Assembly: GCA_032718565.1 (NCBI GenBank)
Contig: JAVGVS010000021.1
Span: forward strand, 2,865,384-2,929,383
Direction of reading: 5' to 3'
Length of the DNA stretch: 64,000 nucleotides
Source: Distichodus sexfasciatus
Taxonomy: Eukaryota > Chordata > Actinopteri > Characiformes > Distichodontidae
The notes beneath the pieces are model-generated. The model ran no database searches. It saw nothing but the letters and a program-made list of their open reading frames with translations, and was not told where the DNA came from. The position numbers and the translations under genes are program-made. Numbering within the stretch: the first letter of the stretch is position 1; each line of letters begins with the position of its first letter. Shown piece after piece: positions 1 to 11,394 of this stretch.

Positions 1-235
1 TTATGAGCAGTGAAGCTACATTTAAAAAAGCCATAGCTTTAAGTGTAATTAAATAAAAATGGTGATAAATGGCAAAAGAAAGAGCTTCTCTGTGAATTTA
101 GTCCTGTCTGAATGTGCCATGTTCATAATCATTACAGACAATATCAGTAAAGATTACAGGGATTTTTACCTTCTGTAAAAAGGAAAAAATTACCTCAGCT
201 AATATTAAATACCGTTGCGACCTGCTGTAAACTAA

Positions 236-480
236 ACATGGCACGATACCACTTTTTTAATGTCCGATACGATACTGACATTGTACATTTGGATATCTGC
301 CGATATGATACAAATGGTAATAAAGTCTGAGTCTTTTTAAAACATATAACTGAAAATAATGCTTTAGAATGCTGAGATTATTCTGTTATGGCAAGGCAAA
401 ACTTGACGTAAATATTGTTTTCTTAACTAAACAATGTAATAATTACACACCAATATGTATGTGCAAAATTATTTATTATT
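236..480. mobile_element. hAT-like transposon fragment (old)
   Basis: The stretch begins with repeated GATAC words (CGATACCAC, CCGATACGATAC) and contains GGATATCTGCCGATA. The same order of words occurs in the copy at 51737-51990, including a shared ATGTAATAATTACACAC block about 200 bases further in. Terminal GATACCGATAC words are typical of many fish hAT-type non-autonomous elements, which is family knowledge rather than proof. No transposase frame and no clear target duplication are visible, so this is a diverged internal or one-ended remnant. Orientation is unknown. Confidence 0.45.
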
Positions 481-2740
481 AAAATTACATTGCAAAAATT
501 ATTAATTTAAACTCAGTTCTGTAATTTTTTGATGGTCCCTAATCCTGAGGTGCTAAACCCTTCAGAACACAGAGTTTGCAAGCAAGAGCTGGTGTTGTTA
601 TTGTTGTCAAACAATAAACTAGATTAAATTAAAACATTAAACAAATTAAACAATTAAATTAAACAATAAACTAATCCAATGTTTCCATCATTAAAATATG
701 GCTTTGAGACTTTTTGTCATGTCCTGCATTCCAATTTCTGTATGCACACAACCTTGTGAACATGCCTACGCACAGTCCATACAATGTCACGTGGGCCATA
801 ACACCTGAATTGGTTGCTGTCGCTGCTAGAGGTTAAAATGCTGCTCTGAGCTTTTCACAAGCTGCCCTTTATACTGGCAGTGAGTGCCAGCAATCAGCAA
901 ACCAGCCAAAGCTGGAAATGTTAAGAATTTGGAATCTAGTTTCAAGTTGGGCCTGGAGTACTGTATAAAAATGGAAGCCAAATGATGAAATGTAAATGTT
1001 CCTGAGACTTCCAAAATCCCCATTCCTTCACCTATGATGTTGCTCTCAGATGCACTTTTCATTCAAGAGATGTGTCGTCTCGATAGAGTGCCGATTTACA
1101 CCAGTCCTACATTTCTGCCAGTATCCACTGCTTCTGCAAGATGGGGTTCCTGCTGTGCTGTTGCACGGAATACCGGGGCTCTGCTTTATTTTTGGTCCTA
1201 TGTTGATGCTTTTTGTAAAAAACTGTGCGTCTGCCTTCGTGTTGCATGAGTGCATGTTGAAACTGCTTCATCTTACCTGTTATAGACATTTCTGCATGAG
1301 TACATGGAAACATAAGAAAACTGCTGAAGCATGCAAAAAGAAGACCCTTTTTACAACTCTAAATGTGTGTCAGGATGACTAGTTTTATCTAACCTCTTGG
1401 AAACTGTACTTTGATGAGGTCATCTGAATATCGTGCTCACCTGTCTGCTCTTATAATACTTAAGAAACGAGACGTAGAGTTGAAATGGGGATGCTGATGC
1501 ATTTATTCATTTTAGTGCTTTATGTATCTTGCTAAAATTGTCTGGTGCGTGATGCACTGAATCTGAATTGCCTCGTCCTCTGGCAGAAATGTGCATTATT
1601 GTGCACTGGAATTGTCACTATTGTTTGAGAGTGTTAGGAGAGCAAATATGTTTTCTGTCTATGTAATTTTTGGAAGGAATAACTTTTGGTGACAGGAATC
1701 AAGTTTCTGTTTGGTGTGTTTATATATTTTTATTATATTTCCAGTGTCATGTATAGTTTCAGCAAGTCTAGAAAGCATAGATCAATTCATATGTAAAGTC
1801 AGAAGAAGATACATCTATATATAGACAGTAGTCTTCAAGACTATATAAATTTTTAAGTGTTCAAATGGCCAAATGGTTCAGGTTTAAAGGTTACAAAAAC
1901 TGTTTTATCTCAGAACATCATCATGTTTGATGTGTATCCCTTTATAACACAACTGTGAGTCACAACTGAAATGAGTCTCACTAAAAGACTTTTTATTCAG
2001 TTGTTTTTTTTTTCATATGAAATTTATATAATTGCAAATGTGTTAATATTATGTGTTATATTACTCTTCTAGACATAGGCATCATTGCCATTATATTTGA
2101 GGTAGACGTATCCCTCCGCATTTCAAAATTATTCGTTTGAATCCAGTGTTTACTTCTGTAGGTAAAAGAAAAACCTGTTAAAATTCACCAGAATGCAGGA
2201 AATGGCATCAACTTCATAAAAAAAATCCCATTAGAGTATTAAATGTGTTAATTAATTATAGGTCACATTTCATCAAATATCTAGTTGTTAGAATTTCAGA
2301 TTTTTTTCATAGACATAAATGTGTGTAAGTAGGGTCACACCTACAGCATACTTGATATCAGACTTTGCAGAACATGCTTTCATGTCAAACCTGTTTGTGG
2401 ACTTTGTGTTTCCTAGTGAAACCCTATAGTTAACATTTATGTTCTGTATAACCTCTTAATGGTAGTAAACAGGTGTGACACATATGGGTTAAAGTCATCT
2501 TGTGTTTATTCTCATTTACTGCATGCTTGACTGTTATGGGCATACTGTATATTCATGATGGACCCAAAGTAAATTTAAATGATATTGGCCCATGTCTGTC
2601 ATGGCAAAATCCATCTCATATTACTTCTGCATAATTCAATATTGAAATCCTCAGGTGTTCAGGCCATTACAGAGTAAAGGATGTAATGGAATATGCTGGT
2701 GAAATTAAAGCTCCATTAAATGGGTTCAAGTCTAGAATTA
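481..2740. other. unannotated AT-rich DNA
   Basis: I see no gene and no recognised repeat. Several short overlapping open frames lie at 1034-1382 on both strands, but none has a recognisable domain, a signal peptide or convincing splice borders. The rest is AT-rich intergenic or intronic sequence with short A and T runs. Confidence 0.6.
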
Positions 2741-3037
2741 GGGCGGCACGGTGGCGAAGTGGTTAGCGCTGCTGCCTCACAGCAAGAAGGTCCTGGGTTT
2801 GAACCCTGGGGACGGCGTCCAGGTGCTCTGGGTCCAAAGGCATGCAATATAGGTTAATTTGCAACACTAAATTGGCCCCATAAGGTGTGAATGTGTGTGT
2901 GATTGTGTGAGTGTGGGTGCCCTGCAGTGTGTTGGCGCCTGCCCAGGGTTGTTGTGCCCGTAAGTTCCCGGGATAGGCTCCGATCCCTCTGCGACCCCAG
3001 TTGGGATTAAGCGGTTCGGATAATAAATAAATAAAAG
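2741..3037 (+). mobile_element. tRNA-derived SINE (DANA-like) with target-site duplication
   Basis: The 5' end reads GGGCGGCACGGTGGCGAAG and continues through a tRNA-like A box (GTGGTTAGCGCTG) and B box (GGTTTGAACCC). A TG-rich middle, GTGTGTTGGCGCCTGCCCAG and the tail GATTAAGCGGTTCGGATAA followed by AATA repeats come next. The 11-bp word GTCTAGAATTA flanks it at 2730-2740 and 3038-3048, which is a clear target-site duplication. The copy lacks about 50 bases present at 4674-4998 (the TCTGTGTGGAGTTTGCATG part). The DANA name rests on memory of the cyprinid family; the SINE call itself is solid. Confidence 0.85.
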
Positions 3038-3048
3038 GTCTAGAATTA

Positions 3049-4666
3049 TTTCATAAGAACACAATAAACATAAATTTGACAGCTTTCAAGTGAACCTCCT
3101 TATCTGTTGTTGATTGAAAGCTGAGGGACCACAGACCACCAAATTGTTAAACCTGCCTCTCAGAAATACAAAACATTGTCTGAAAATAAATCTCCTGCGC
3201 ACTATAATTCATTGTTGAACTAATGCTGAAATGTTTGTAAGAAGGTGTAGGAAAGTAACAGCTGAAAAGAATATGAATACAAAGATTTTTAGAAAATGAG
3301 ATAATTCAAAACTCATAATTCAGAGCTTTATTTTTAAATACACAGTGAACATGAACGTTTTCTATACAGAGCCCAGGCACACAAATAACACAACAGCCAT
3401 CATTTTATATGATTTTTAAATGAAGAGAAATGCAGAAATGCAGTGCAAATTAAATAAAAATGTCCAACTAAATAGTAAGCTTGATGTAACACACACCACA
3501 TCATGTTAGACTTTGAGAAATGGCTCTGCAATTATGCTGAAATGCTCCCAAAATAAGGGCCAGATTTGTTGTGAGAAATGATGGTAACTTTTGTGAAATT
3601 TCACATGGTCCAGAATGTTTTTCAAATCAAAACGGTACTGTAGTTAATAATTCTAAATACTGTATACTAACATGTCTGCAAAATTGAGACTGGACAAATA
3701 TTTCTAATCTAATATGTCTGTTGGTGCATAGTTTTTGTGGTGGTTGTTGTTTGCACAAGTGGCCTTTAAGAATTTGTGATCATTGGGATCAGTAAGCAGA
3801 TGAGGTTGTGGTAGTGAGGACTGAATCGCATAGACGGTTTGTTTATGGCTGGTAATCTTTTGGGTGGTAACATTATACATTTGTATCGACCTAGCTGTTT
3901 TTAAGCCATTGCAGATTCTACAAAAATGTTACCTAACAGTAAACAGTTCAATCTCTATTGTCTGTAAAAACCTGACTGATATTTGAACTGTGAGGATGAG
4001 AAACATCAGAACTGTCAGAACATGTGATGACAGTCTCCTGGTAACAGTTGTAGCAGGATATTATAGCAATATTTTATTCAGATTATTTTAGGATTGTGTG
4101 CAAATAGAATTCATCATTAATGTAGGGATGGTCGTTACAACTTGTCTTTGGGCCACATATATCCAAATGTACCTCTCTGTTCTTTTGGAGACCTTTAGAT
4201 AATTCAGCCACACACTTGCTAAAGAAGAATCCTAAATGACTTTTTGAAAATTCACATTTGCAGTAAGTAATTTGACCTTGCTCCTAGACACACACTTGCC
4301 CTGAGATACACAGAATGTGTGGTTACAAAACTTGTAAAGATCAGTTCTTATAGTTCTTTTCACATGCCCACTTATTAGTACTCATTAACATTTATTGGCA
4401 CCTCTATTGTCTCTACCTTTAATATGCATGAAGCATTACCTCTTGCAGAAAGAATTATACAAAAAAATACCTGCAACTTTAATGTTCCACCTATTAAAGA
4501 GCTTTCATGCATATTTGAAATGTAAATGTCAAACCATCACTGAATTCATTAATACAATACTATCGTTTTAACTCTTCAAATGAATTTTGTAAGTGTGCTC
4601 AGAGTATCGTAGGGTTGTAATACACACAAAGCACAAATTCAGGACTAAACCTAACTTTAAATACAT
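3049..4666. other. unannotated AT-rich DNA
   Basis: No gene, repeat family or notable structure was recognised here. Base composition is like the surrounding DNA, and open frames are very short. Confidence 0.6.
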
Positions 4667-4673
4667 TGTCTAG

Positions 4674-4998
4674 TTGGCGGTGACACCGTGGTTAGTGCTG
4701 CCGCCTCACAGCAAGAAAGTCCTGGGTTTGATCCCCGGCCTTTCTGTGTGGAGTTTGCATGTTCTACCCGTGTTTGCATGGGTTTCCTCTGGTGCTCCGG
4801 TTTCAAGTCAAAAAGCATGCAATATTGGTAAGGTGTGAATGGGAGGGTGATTGTGTGAGTGTGTGTATGCCCTGTGGTGTGTTGGCGCCTGCCCAGGATT
4901 GGTCCCTGCCTTGCGCCCATAGTTCCCAAGATAGGCTCTGTTCCCCTCCACGGCTCCAGCTGGGATTAAGCGGTTCGGATACTGAATGAATGAATGAA
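4674..4998 (+). mobile_element. tRNA-derived SINE (DANA-like), fuller copy
   Basis: This is the same family as 2741-3037. It starts in a diverged GGCGGTGACACCGTGGTTAG region and has the B box GGTTTGATCCCCGG. It keeps the TTTCTGTGTGGAGTTTGCATG segment that the first copy lost, and ends in AAGCGGTTCGGATA plus GAATGAATGAATG. The word TGTCTAG flanks it at 4667-4673 and 4999-5005, a probable target duplication. It encodes no protein; its RNA polymerase III promoter would be internal. Confidence 0.85.
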
Positions 4999-5005
4999 TG
5001 TCTAG

Positions 5006-6079
5006 GTGGCTATATTTTGTTGTATTTCACACATTTTGTCAATTTGTTTTCACAGACCCTCAATCTTTGTGGGTGGTTGGGTAGGGTACTGTCTTGACAA
5101 TAACGGATGACAGGAAATAAGTTTTATTCATGCATACATAAATAAAATGCAACTAAGCAGTTGTGGCCTTGCAGGCCATTTACCAGAGCACCCAAGTCTC
5201 AGTTTGAAACTGTCTTCATTTTTAGTCATACTCAGTGTGACAGTGACTTGCATGTCGGAAGAAACTGGTGTGGTTTTATGAATATCGGACATTGTTTGGT
5301 TATGTTTCAAGGCTATTTTCTTTTTTCTTCTCGAGGTTACAGAAGCAGATTTTTTCCTCTTACAGTAGGTTGTTAAATGTATCATTAAGCTCACTGCCAT
5401 TGCTCTGCTTGCACCAGGTAAATTCTATAATAATGAGCATCTGTAAATAGCCTACAACTGTTATATAACAGATTTAAACTAAAATCTCATTTGCTGCGGA
5501 AAGAAAGGGTAATTTATTCAGGCAAGAGATTTAAGTGTTTATTCTAGTACTTCTATATAATTTGTAAAAGTAGTACATGCTTAATCTGACAGCATCCATT
5601 TAAAACCTGAGCAGGTATTTGCATTTCTTTGAGTTTGCATAGCAGAATGACTGCATAATCTTATGGTTTCAAAGTCCACAAAAGTGTCCAAGGTTGTTCC
5701 ATTACTTAAATATGGAAAAGCATGGTAAAAAAAAAAAGACTACTACACACAGACTTGGTGTAAGCTTTCTCTAATACTGCATTACAACAATTTTAAGTGG
5801 GCTAAGAAAATATGCCAGATAAAGTGTATGTCTGTGGAAACAAACATGATTGTTTGTTGCATCATTTGCCAAATGAACTGTGATTTTAGGAGAAAAGTAA
5901 TTCTGCTTAATATCACTTTACAGCTTGGTTCATGTTTGGTATTTAACATTTTACATGTAGGACTAATGGCTAGTGTGAGCAGGAGACAGGCACTGATCAA
6001 GTTCTAGTCTAGTTTTAGTTCAGTTCAATTAGTTGGATTGAAATTGAAATTGGAATTGCTTAGAAACTTTTGTATTCAT
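5006..6079. other. unannotated DNA
   Basis: No gene is supported. A 52-base interval at 5366-5417 has an acceptor-like pyrimidine tract before it (TTTTTTCCTCTTACAG) and a donor-like CCAG/GTAAAT after it, with one open phase. It is too short and too generic to call an exon. Confidence 0.55.
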
Positions 6080-6191
6080 TGATTCATTCATTCTTTCATT
6101 CATTATCTGAATCTCTTTTGGGATCGCTGGGACCGGAGCCTATCCTGGGGATCAACCCTGGGTGTGCGCCAACACACCGCAGGGCAGGACA
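6080..6191 (-). mobile_element. SINE fragment (DANA-like), 3' end only
   Basis: Read on the minus strand, this is the 3' part of the family: the GTGTGTTGGCG region, then a tail next to CATTCATTCATTC repeats on the plus strand. On the plus strand GGGACCGGAGCCTATCCTGG and GCGCCAACACACCGCAGGGC are diagnostic. The tRNA-related half is absent, so it is 5'-truncated relative to the element. Confidence 0.75.
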
Positions 6192-8170
6192 CTTTTTTTT
6201 CACTATATAGGGTGTCGAAGAGTTGACACATAATACAAGAGGATAAGTCCGATTTCTGGCAGTAATGACACACTCCCAGAATCACAGGCCAGTTCCTCAT
6301 GTCTACAGAATGAGTTGTAGTTATGATAACATATTTAATTACTTTTGTTGTTTTTACCTTATTGAGAATGGAGAAAGGACTGAAGCATTTAAGCGTTACT
6401 GTGGGATTTTTGTTCCTCCATTGTTTGGGCACAGCTATATTATGGCATTTCTTCATTAAAATGTATACCACAGTGTGAATGTTTCTCATGTGGAACAGCT
6501 TATCTATAGCCAACAGCCTGATGAAATACTCATTTTAGTGAGCCTCTGAGCTTTGTACAAAAATTTACCATTTTAGATTGAAATATTTTTTATATTTAGT
6601 CGAGCTGATATTTCTGAGTGAAAAGGACTCAATGACTTGGTCCTTTCTGCATTCTGCTCTGGTATCTATGCAGGATTTGTAAATGTTAACTGAATGTATT
6701 CTAACAATATGTCCATAAAGTGTTCAAAAACATGGCATGACATGGCAAACATTCTAAAACATCACCTACAGCATCATAAATGTAGCAGTCCAGATTTCTG
6801 AACCTTCTGAGTAAAAAGTCATTGCTTTTCTTTGTCATATCAGTGACAGTGTTTTCCAAAGCTATTGGCACCAATGGATCATATATTTTAACTTAATTTA
6901 ACTAAAGTACATATTAAAACAGAATTAGATTTTCATTGAGTCATTTTATATGATATTACTTTAATTGCATTATATGGACTGTTCAGAAATGGACAGACAA
7001 TAAATATATAGTGGTGTAAATGAGCCTCTTTTAAATTTTCCATCCAAGTCTTCTTTAAAATTCCACTCTGAATGATAGAATTACTCATATCGATCTTTCA
7101 GTTCCACATATGTGTGTTCATAAGTTAACCCCTTCGTTTACACACATCTCAAAAAAGGTAAATGGTAATGAATGAAAGAATGAATGAAAGTAGTCTTTTT
7201 ATTACTCTATTAATATAAAATGTTCAGATCAGAAGACTTTAAATGTGAAAAAGTTCAAGTAAAATAAAGTATCCCTAAATTAAACACAAGTGTTATTTAT
7301 GTGGTGACCAAACTGGAGAGTCCACTTGAAGCACTTACGCTTCTGCTGAAGAGGAACTTTGTTCAGGTCTAGAAATTAAATTAAAACCAGCTGGTAGCTG
7401 TTTGGTAAACTGCCTTTGGCAAATTGCATTTGAAAGTCTAATGTGCAATAATTCTGGTTCATGCTTCGTTAGGAAGCATAAAGGATTCTCTTTGTGCACT
7501 ACTGCATCAAATCTCTATGAAGCATAATCTTTGAAAACTTTCATATGTCAGAGGTGGCCCATCTGGGGCTGTTTTAATTTTAGATGGTATAAACCAGAAG
7601 CAGGTACAGCCATGGATATTCAGAGGTATTCAAAACTCAATCTGCTTTTTAAAATGTTCTTTGATTGATAATGATAAATAATAGAAGCAAATTAACCAGA
7701 ATATCTAAAAATATCCACTACAGTCCTGATCTTTGCAGTCCACCTCAGTATTTGCTCTGTATTGATTGCAGCAAATGACAGAGGGGGTTGTTTACTTTGT
7801 GGAGGTTATCAGAGTCGAGCCTGTATTGTTTTTAATGGCACTTCTGAAAGGTAGGTTAATACTCATTTACCCTGAAGGGAAGCGACTGGCATGGGTTAGA
7901 TTCAGCACTAACGACTGATAATGAGGCAGCAAGGTTTTTTTGTCTGCAGGCTCTTTTTCCGCTTCAGCCTCATTCCCAGTTGCAGACACTCATTAGCTCC
8001 CAATCACACTCTCTCTACATTGTTATCGCACAGTGTGGCAGTGAGTGAGCGGTCTGTGGTTTCAGAGATTCAAGGGGAGAACAACATACTATTTGAACTG
8101 TGGCGACGAAATCTTGGAAAGATTAGAATCTGAATAAGACTGACACCTTGTGTGTTCCTTCCTGCAACTC
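6192..8170. other. unannotated DNA; possible conserved element near 7720-8110
   Basis: No gene was found. Most of the stretch is AT-rich and featureless. The part around 7720-8110 is higher in complexity and more GC-balanced than its surroundings, which is how conserved regulatory DNA often looks. This is an impression that only alignment can settle. Short GAATGAATGAAAG runs occur near 7168-7190. Confidence 0.4.
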
Positions 8171-8176
8171 TTGCAT

Positions 8177-8212
8177 ACATTCATACTGAAAATTAAACAG
8201 TATGAATGTGTG
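8177..8212. repeat. short perfect inverted repeat
   Basis: ACATTCATACTG and its reverse complement CAGTATGAATGT are separated by about nine AT-rich bases, giving a 12-bp perfect stem. The loop and stem are too short for a typical microRNA precursor. It may be a chance palindrome or a protein-binding site. Confidence 0.5.
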
Positions 8213-8501
8213 TAAGAGATACAGAGTGTGTGCACCAAGTATTAAAAACTTTCATTACAAGTTCTGTAAAAATTACCAAGGAAATTGTTTGTTTATCATG
8301 CAGAATTAGATAAGATAATGAGAGATGTTTTCTTTTGTAAATGTTAAACTTAACTTTTCAGTTATATGTTAATTGAATACCATGTCTTGCTTTCACAGTT
8401 TATTCCTACGTGTATTTCAACCAAGGAGACCATTCAGTTATAGATTGACAAGTATTTTATTTGGCAAAAACAAGCTGTCTTTAGTGTGTATGTGATAAGT
8501 T

Positions 8502-8814
8502 TTGGAGGAAGCCCGTCGCTTGGTCGTTGGTTCCCTCATCTCTGAAGTCGGCAGATCTGGCTGGGAGACCAGGCAGGAAGGCGAAGGAGCCTTCCCCAAA
8601 AGTGATAACATTGTTCAAGGAAGTGGGAAGAACCGAACCATTTCATTGTCCAGTGGAGTTTTTTGGACCTGCTCAAAGAAATATAGGATTAATCGGGTTG
8701 AATACAGGTTATGGGACTCCAGAAACACCAACGTTACAAAGAGAACAAAATACTAAAATAAAATTGATGGCAAACAAGAATGAAAGGCGGTACGGTGACG
8801 CCAGTCGTTTTTAG
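8502..8814 (+). other. unrecognised open frame(s) next to a tandem repeat
   Basis: Two overlapping plus-strand open frames run through here: 8502-8756 (84 codons) and 8527-8814 (95 codons). The second has a proline- and charge-rich sequence including PKVITLFKEVG and GLIGLNTGYGTPETPTLQ. I do not recognise either product. GC content rises abruptly at about 8500 compared with the AT-rich DNA upstream, so an insertion boundary may lie there. It could be the coding remnant of an unknown mobile element, or chance. No splice sites or signal peptide are evident. Confidence 0.25.
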
Positions 8815-8825
8815 TTTCATGGGTA

Positions 8826-9145
8826 TGAAAACTATCAAGGTGTATGGCTATGCCAAACGCCTTACAAGCCTTATGACGAAGCAGGCCAAGTTATGCGGGG
8901 CGTTGCAGAAACGCCTGCGCTTCTGGTGTCTTAGGGACGTAACTATCAAGGCGTACAGCTATGCCAAGCACCTTGCAAGCCTTATGACGAAGCAGGCCAA
9001 GTTATGCAGGGGCGTTGCGGAAACGCTGGCGCTTCTGGTGTCTTAGGGACGTAACTATCAAGGCATACGGCTATGCCAAGCGCCTTGCAAGCCTTATGAT
9101 GAAGCAGGCCAAGTTATGCAGGGGCGTTGCGGAAACACTGGCGCT
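8826..9145 (+). repeat. 111-bp tandem repeat, about 2.9 copies
   Basis: The word ACTATCAAGG recurs at 8831, 8942 and 9054, giving unit lengths of 111 and 112 bases. CTATGCCAA, AGCAGGCCAAGTTATGC and the GCGTTGC...AAACGC block recur in step. The last unit stops at GGCGCTGATTTT. The first unit is 37 codons long exactly, so a plus-strand frame (8780-9046) stays open across it and repeats a 37-residue peptide pattern (YGYAKRL...LMTKQAKLC, then YSYAKHL...LMTKQAKLC). The extra base in the second period breaks that register. I treat it as a minisatellite rather than a gene. Confidence 0.85.
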
Positions 9146-9167
9146 GATTTTATTTTGTTTACTTATT

Positions 9168-9193
9168 TATTAATTGATTGATTGATTGATTGA
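9168..9193 (+). repeat. (TTGA)n microsatellite
   Basis: This is a run of five ATTG/TTGA units. It separates the 111-bp tandem repeat from the CpG-rich block that follows, so it may mark a junction or the tail of an inserted element. Confidence 0.8.
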
Positions 9194-9700
9194 GCGCCGT
9201 GGAGATGCCCCCGTATGGGCTGGTCGACGTAACGGAAACGATTGTGAATACGTAGCGCGGATTATATGCCCGGAGTAAATCTGCCACCACCAACGACTAT
9301 CTGAAAAACACTCACGTCGGATAATGCGATGAATCGGTGTGCTTTCAAAATCGTGATGACATCGATGGCCATAGATGGAGGAAGAGTTGATGGCGTGAGC
9401 ATGGTCGGCATACTGAGAAGGGGACGCCATCTGCAAATCTCGTGAACATGAGCGATCGGTTCGCCGAGAGGAGTCGGACAATTGACGAATACCTTTGTCG
9501 AGAGATAGTTGGGAAACACGCGCACTCCTCCACCGAAGACGCGGCACGGCAGAGCCGTCGCCGGCAACAGGTGAAGGAGAGACGAAGTTCCCCCAAAAAG
9601 GAGGAGCGCCCCACACAGACACAACCTGGAAGGAAAGGTGACAAGACAGCAGCGAAACGGAACGAACCACAAAATCGAACAGCTGTAATGACAGAGAAGA
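9190..9700 (+). promoter_or_regulatory. CpG-rich block with possible first coding exon (9448-9570)
   Basis: CpG pairs are dense here (GAGCGCCG, GGTCGACG, GTAGCGCGG, GAAGACGCGGCACG) against a CpG-poor background. An ATG at 9448 has A at -3 and opens a frame that begins MSDRFAERSRTIDEYLC and is rich in Arg, Lys and Ser. At 9570/9571 it meets CAACAG/GTGAAGG, a fair donor site, which would give 41 codons ending in phase 0. Without splicing, the frame runs on to 9765. I do not recognise the protein. The alternatives are a CpG island promoter with a 5' exon, or a young inserted element still rich in CpG. Confidence 0.25.
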
Positions 9701-11315
9701 AGACCAGTTTACTGCTTATATACAGAACTAGGAATTATGCGATTGGATGTGCCGACGCTCATTAGGTCTCCTTGTTTGAACTTCCGTATTCACTTTCATA
9801 TATAGCCTCGCATTATAATTATACTCACATATTGACATCTTTTTCACTTTACTGACATTCAAGACACTTGAATGAGCCAAAAGCGTCATTCCAGCTTTAC
9901 ATAAGCAATCGCAATCACACCGTCCAAGGACAAAGTTGTGGCCTGAGTGCCAATTTAGTATCTTTCTAATGAGACCTTTTGGGTCGGCTCATGGCAAGGT
10001 CTCAGTCTGACTCTTAGACACTCCGGTTAGAAAGTCTGCCTGGAGATCAACTGTCCCTGATTCAAACTGCTGCAGAGCAAATGAAGTCATTTCTGAGGCA
10101 CATCTATGACATGAACTGGTGCTCAGTTTTAAGCTCCTTGCTGTTCTTTTCCTTTATCACACTCACACTTTGCTATCTGAATTCTTATCTCACACCATCT
10201 GTTTTCAGCAATAACAGCATTATTTAATTTCTCTTCTCTTTACAGTTGCCCTATTTCTTGTTTTTCCTCATTATGGTCGCCTTATTTTATATTGCATGTT
10301 TGTCTGTAAAAGGCTTGGCTATCTTGATTAACCAAAAAATTTGCCATTTTCAAATGTGTTTTAAAGCAATTACTGTTTTTGTGAGGGAGTAGCTGTATAT
10401 TATTCTGTTTTAATATTTTCCAATAACAAAAAAATCAATCCACCTCTAATTTGAGTAAATACAGTTCATTGTTGTTAATCTTTATTTTTTCACCAATATT
10501 CCTCTGCCTTCATTTTTGGAATAAAATGTCATATTTAGCTTGCATTTGTAGGCCTTGTATATGTATGTACTCTGCAAATGTATGTATTCTGCAATTGACC
10601 ATTATATGTTAGTAATGTGTCTTTATGTGAGTTTACTGTCTTTCTCTCTCTACCATTCTCTGCCTCACACACACATTGAGACTACATTATTTGTGAAAAG
10701 TGCTGTTTTCTGTGGGATGTGCACTCTTGGGGCAGCTGAGGTGATTTTGTACACAAAAGCTCTTCAGGCTGTCAGAGAGAAGTCATGCAGCAAGCCCCTG
10801 GATCCTCAGTGAATCATAAAGGCCCTTCTGCCTCAGCTTGATCTCCACACGTCCAGGTAACAGCCAAATTTGTCAAGTAGTGAGGCTCTCTCTCTCTCTC
10901 TCTCACTCAGTCTCATATTCTATCTCTCTCTATCCTCTCGGTCTCAGCCTCTTTCTGTTCGTCCACCCAAACAACGTCACTAGGGGCTGGAAGCTGCACA
11001 TTTGACCATATTGATCTGTTGTGTGGTGCTTTTTTTTTTCTTCCTTTCTACTTTTTTCCCCAACCCCTTTTCCGCAACATTCACATAGTTCATCACTGAG
11101 CAACAGCCTCTAGCCCTATGAGGTTAATCTCTTGTGAAGAGAGATGAGAATGGGTGTCTGTAGCACTAGGGCCAGGTTAAATGTGAGTTCAGCTGAAATG
11201 TAGCATGGGCACCTACAAGTGATTATTCTAAGACAGTGATTCCCAATACTGGTCCATAAGAACCCCTGATCTGCACAGATTTGTTGCACCAGCAAAAATC
11301 CCAAGCCCACATTGT
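9701..11315. other. unannotated DNA with pyrimidine tracts
   Basis: No gene is supported. A (TC)n tract lies at about 10889-10905 within a longer pyrimidine-rich stretch, and T/C runs lie at 11031-11070. The interval 10690-10860 has balanced composition and could be conserved non-coding DNA. A donor-like CCAG/GTAACA occurs at about 10856, but I found no matching exon. Confidence 0.5.
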
Positions 11316-11394
11316 TAATACCATGTTTTGTAGTGGTGCATTGTATGTTGTGCTGTGGTGTGTTCAATGTCAAATAATCACTTTCACTACACTT
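11316..11394 (+). mobile_element. SINE family 2 fragment, 3' end
   Basis: The words TAGTGGTGCATTGTATGTTG, GCTGTGGTGTGTTCA and AATAATCACTTTCACT match the 3' half of the SINE family found whole at 32309, 36606 and 42450. The tRNA-like head is missing. Confidence 0.65.

Noticed and set aside
1034..1382. Overlapping frames on both strands including a 110-codon plus-strand frame
   Set aside because: Nothing in the translation resembles a known domain and frames overlap on both strands, as expected by chance.
5366..5417. 52-base interval between acceptor-like and donor-like sites
   Set aside because: Splice-like words of this quality are common; one open phase in 52 bases carries little weight.
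8177..8212. Hairpin considered as a microRNA precursor
   Set aside because: The stem is only 12 bp with a 9-base loop, too short for a precursor, and no known mature sequence was recognised.
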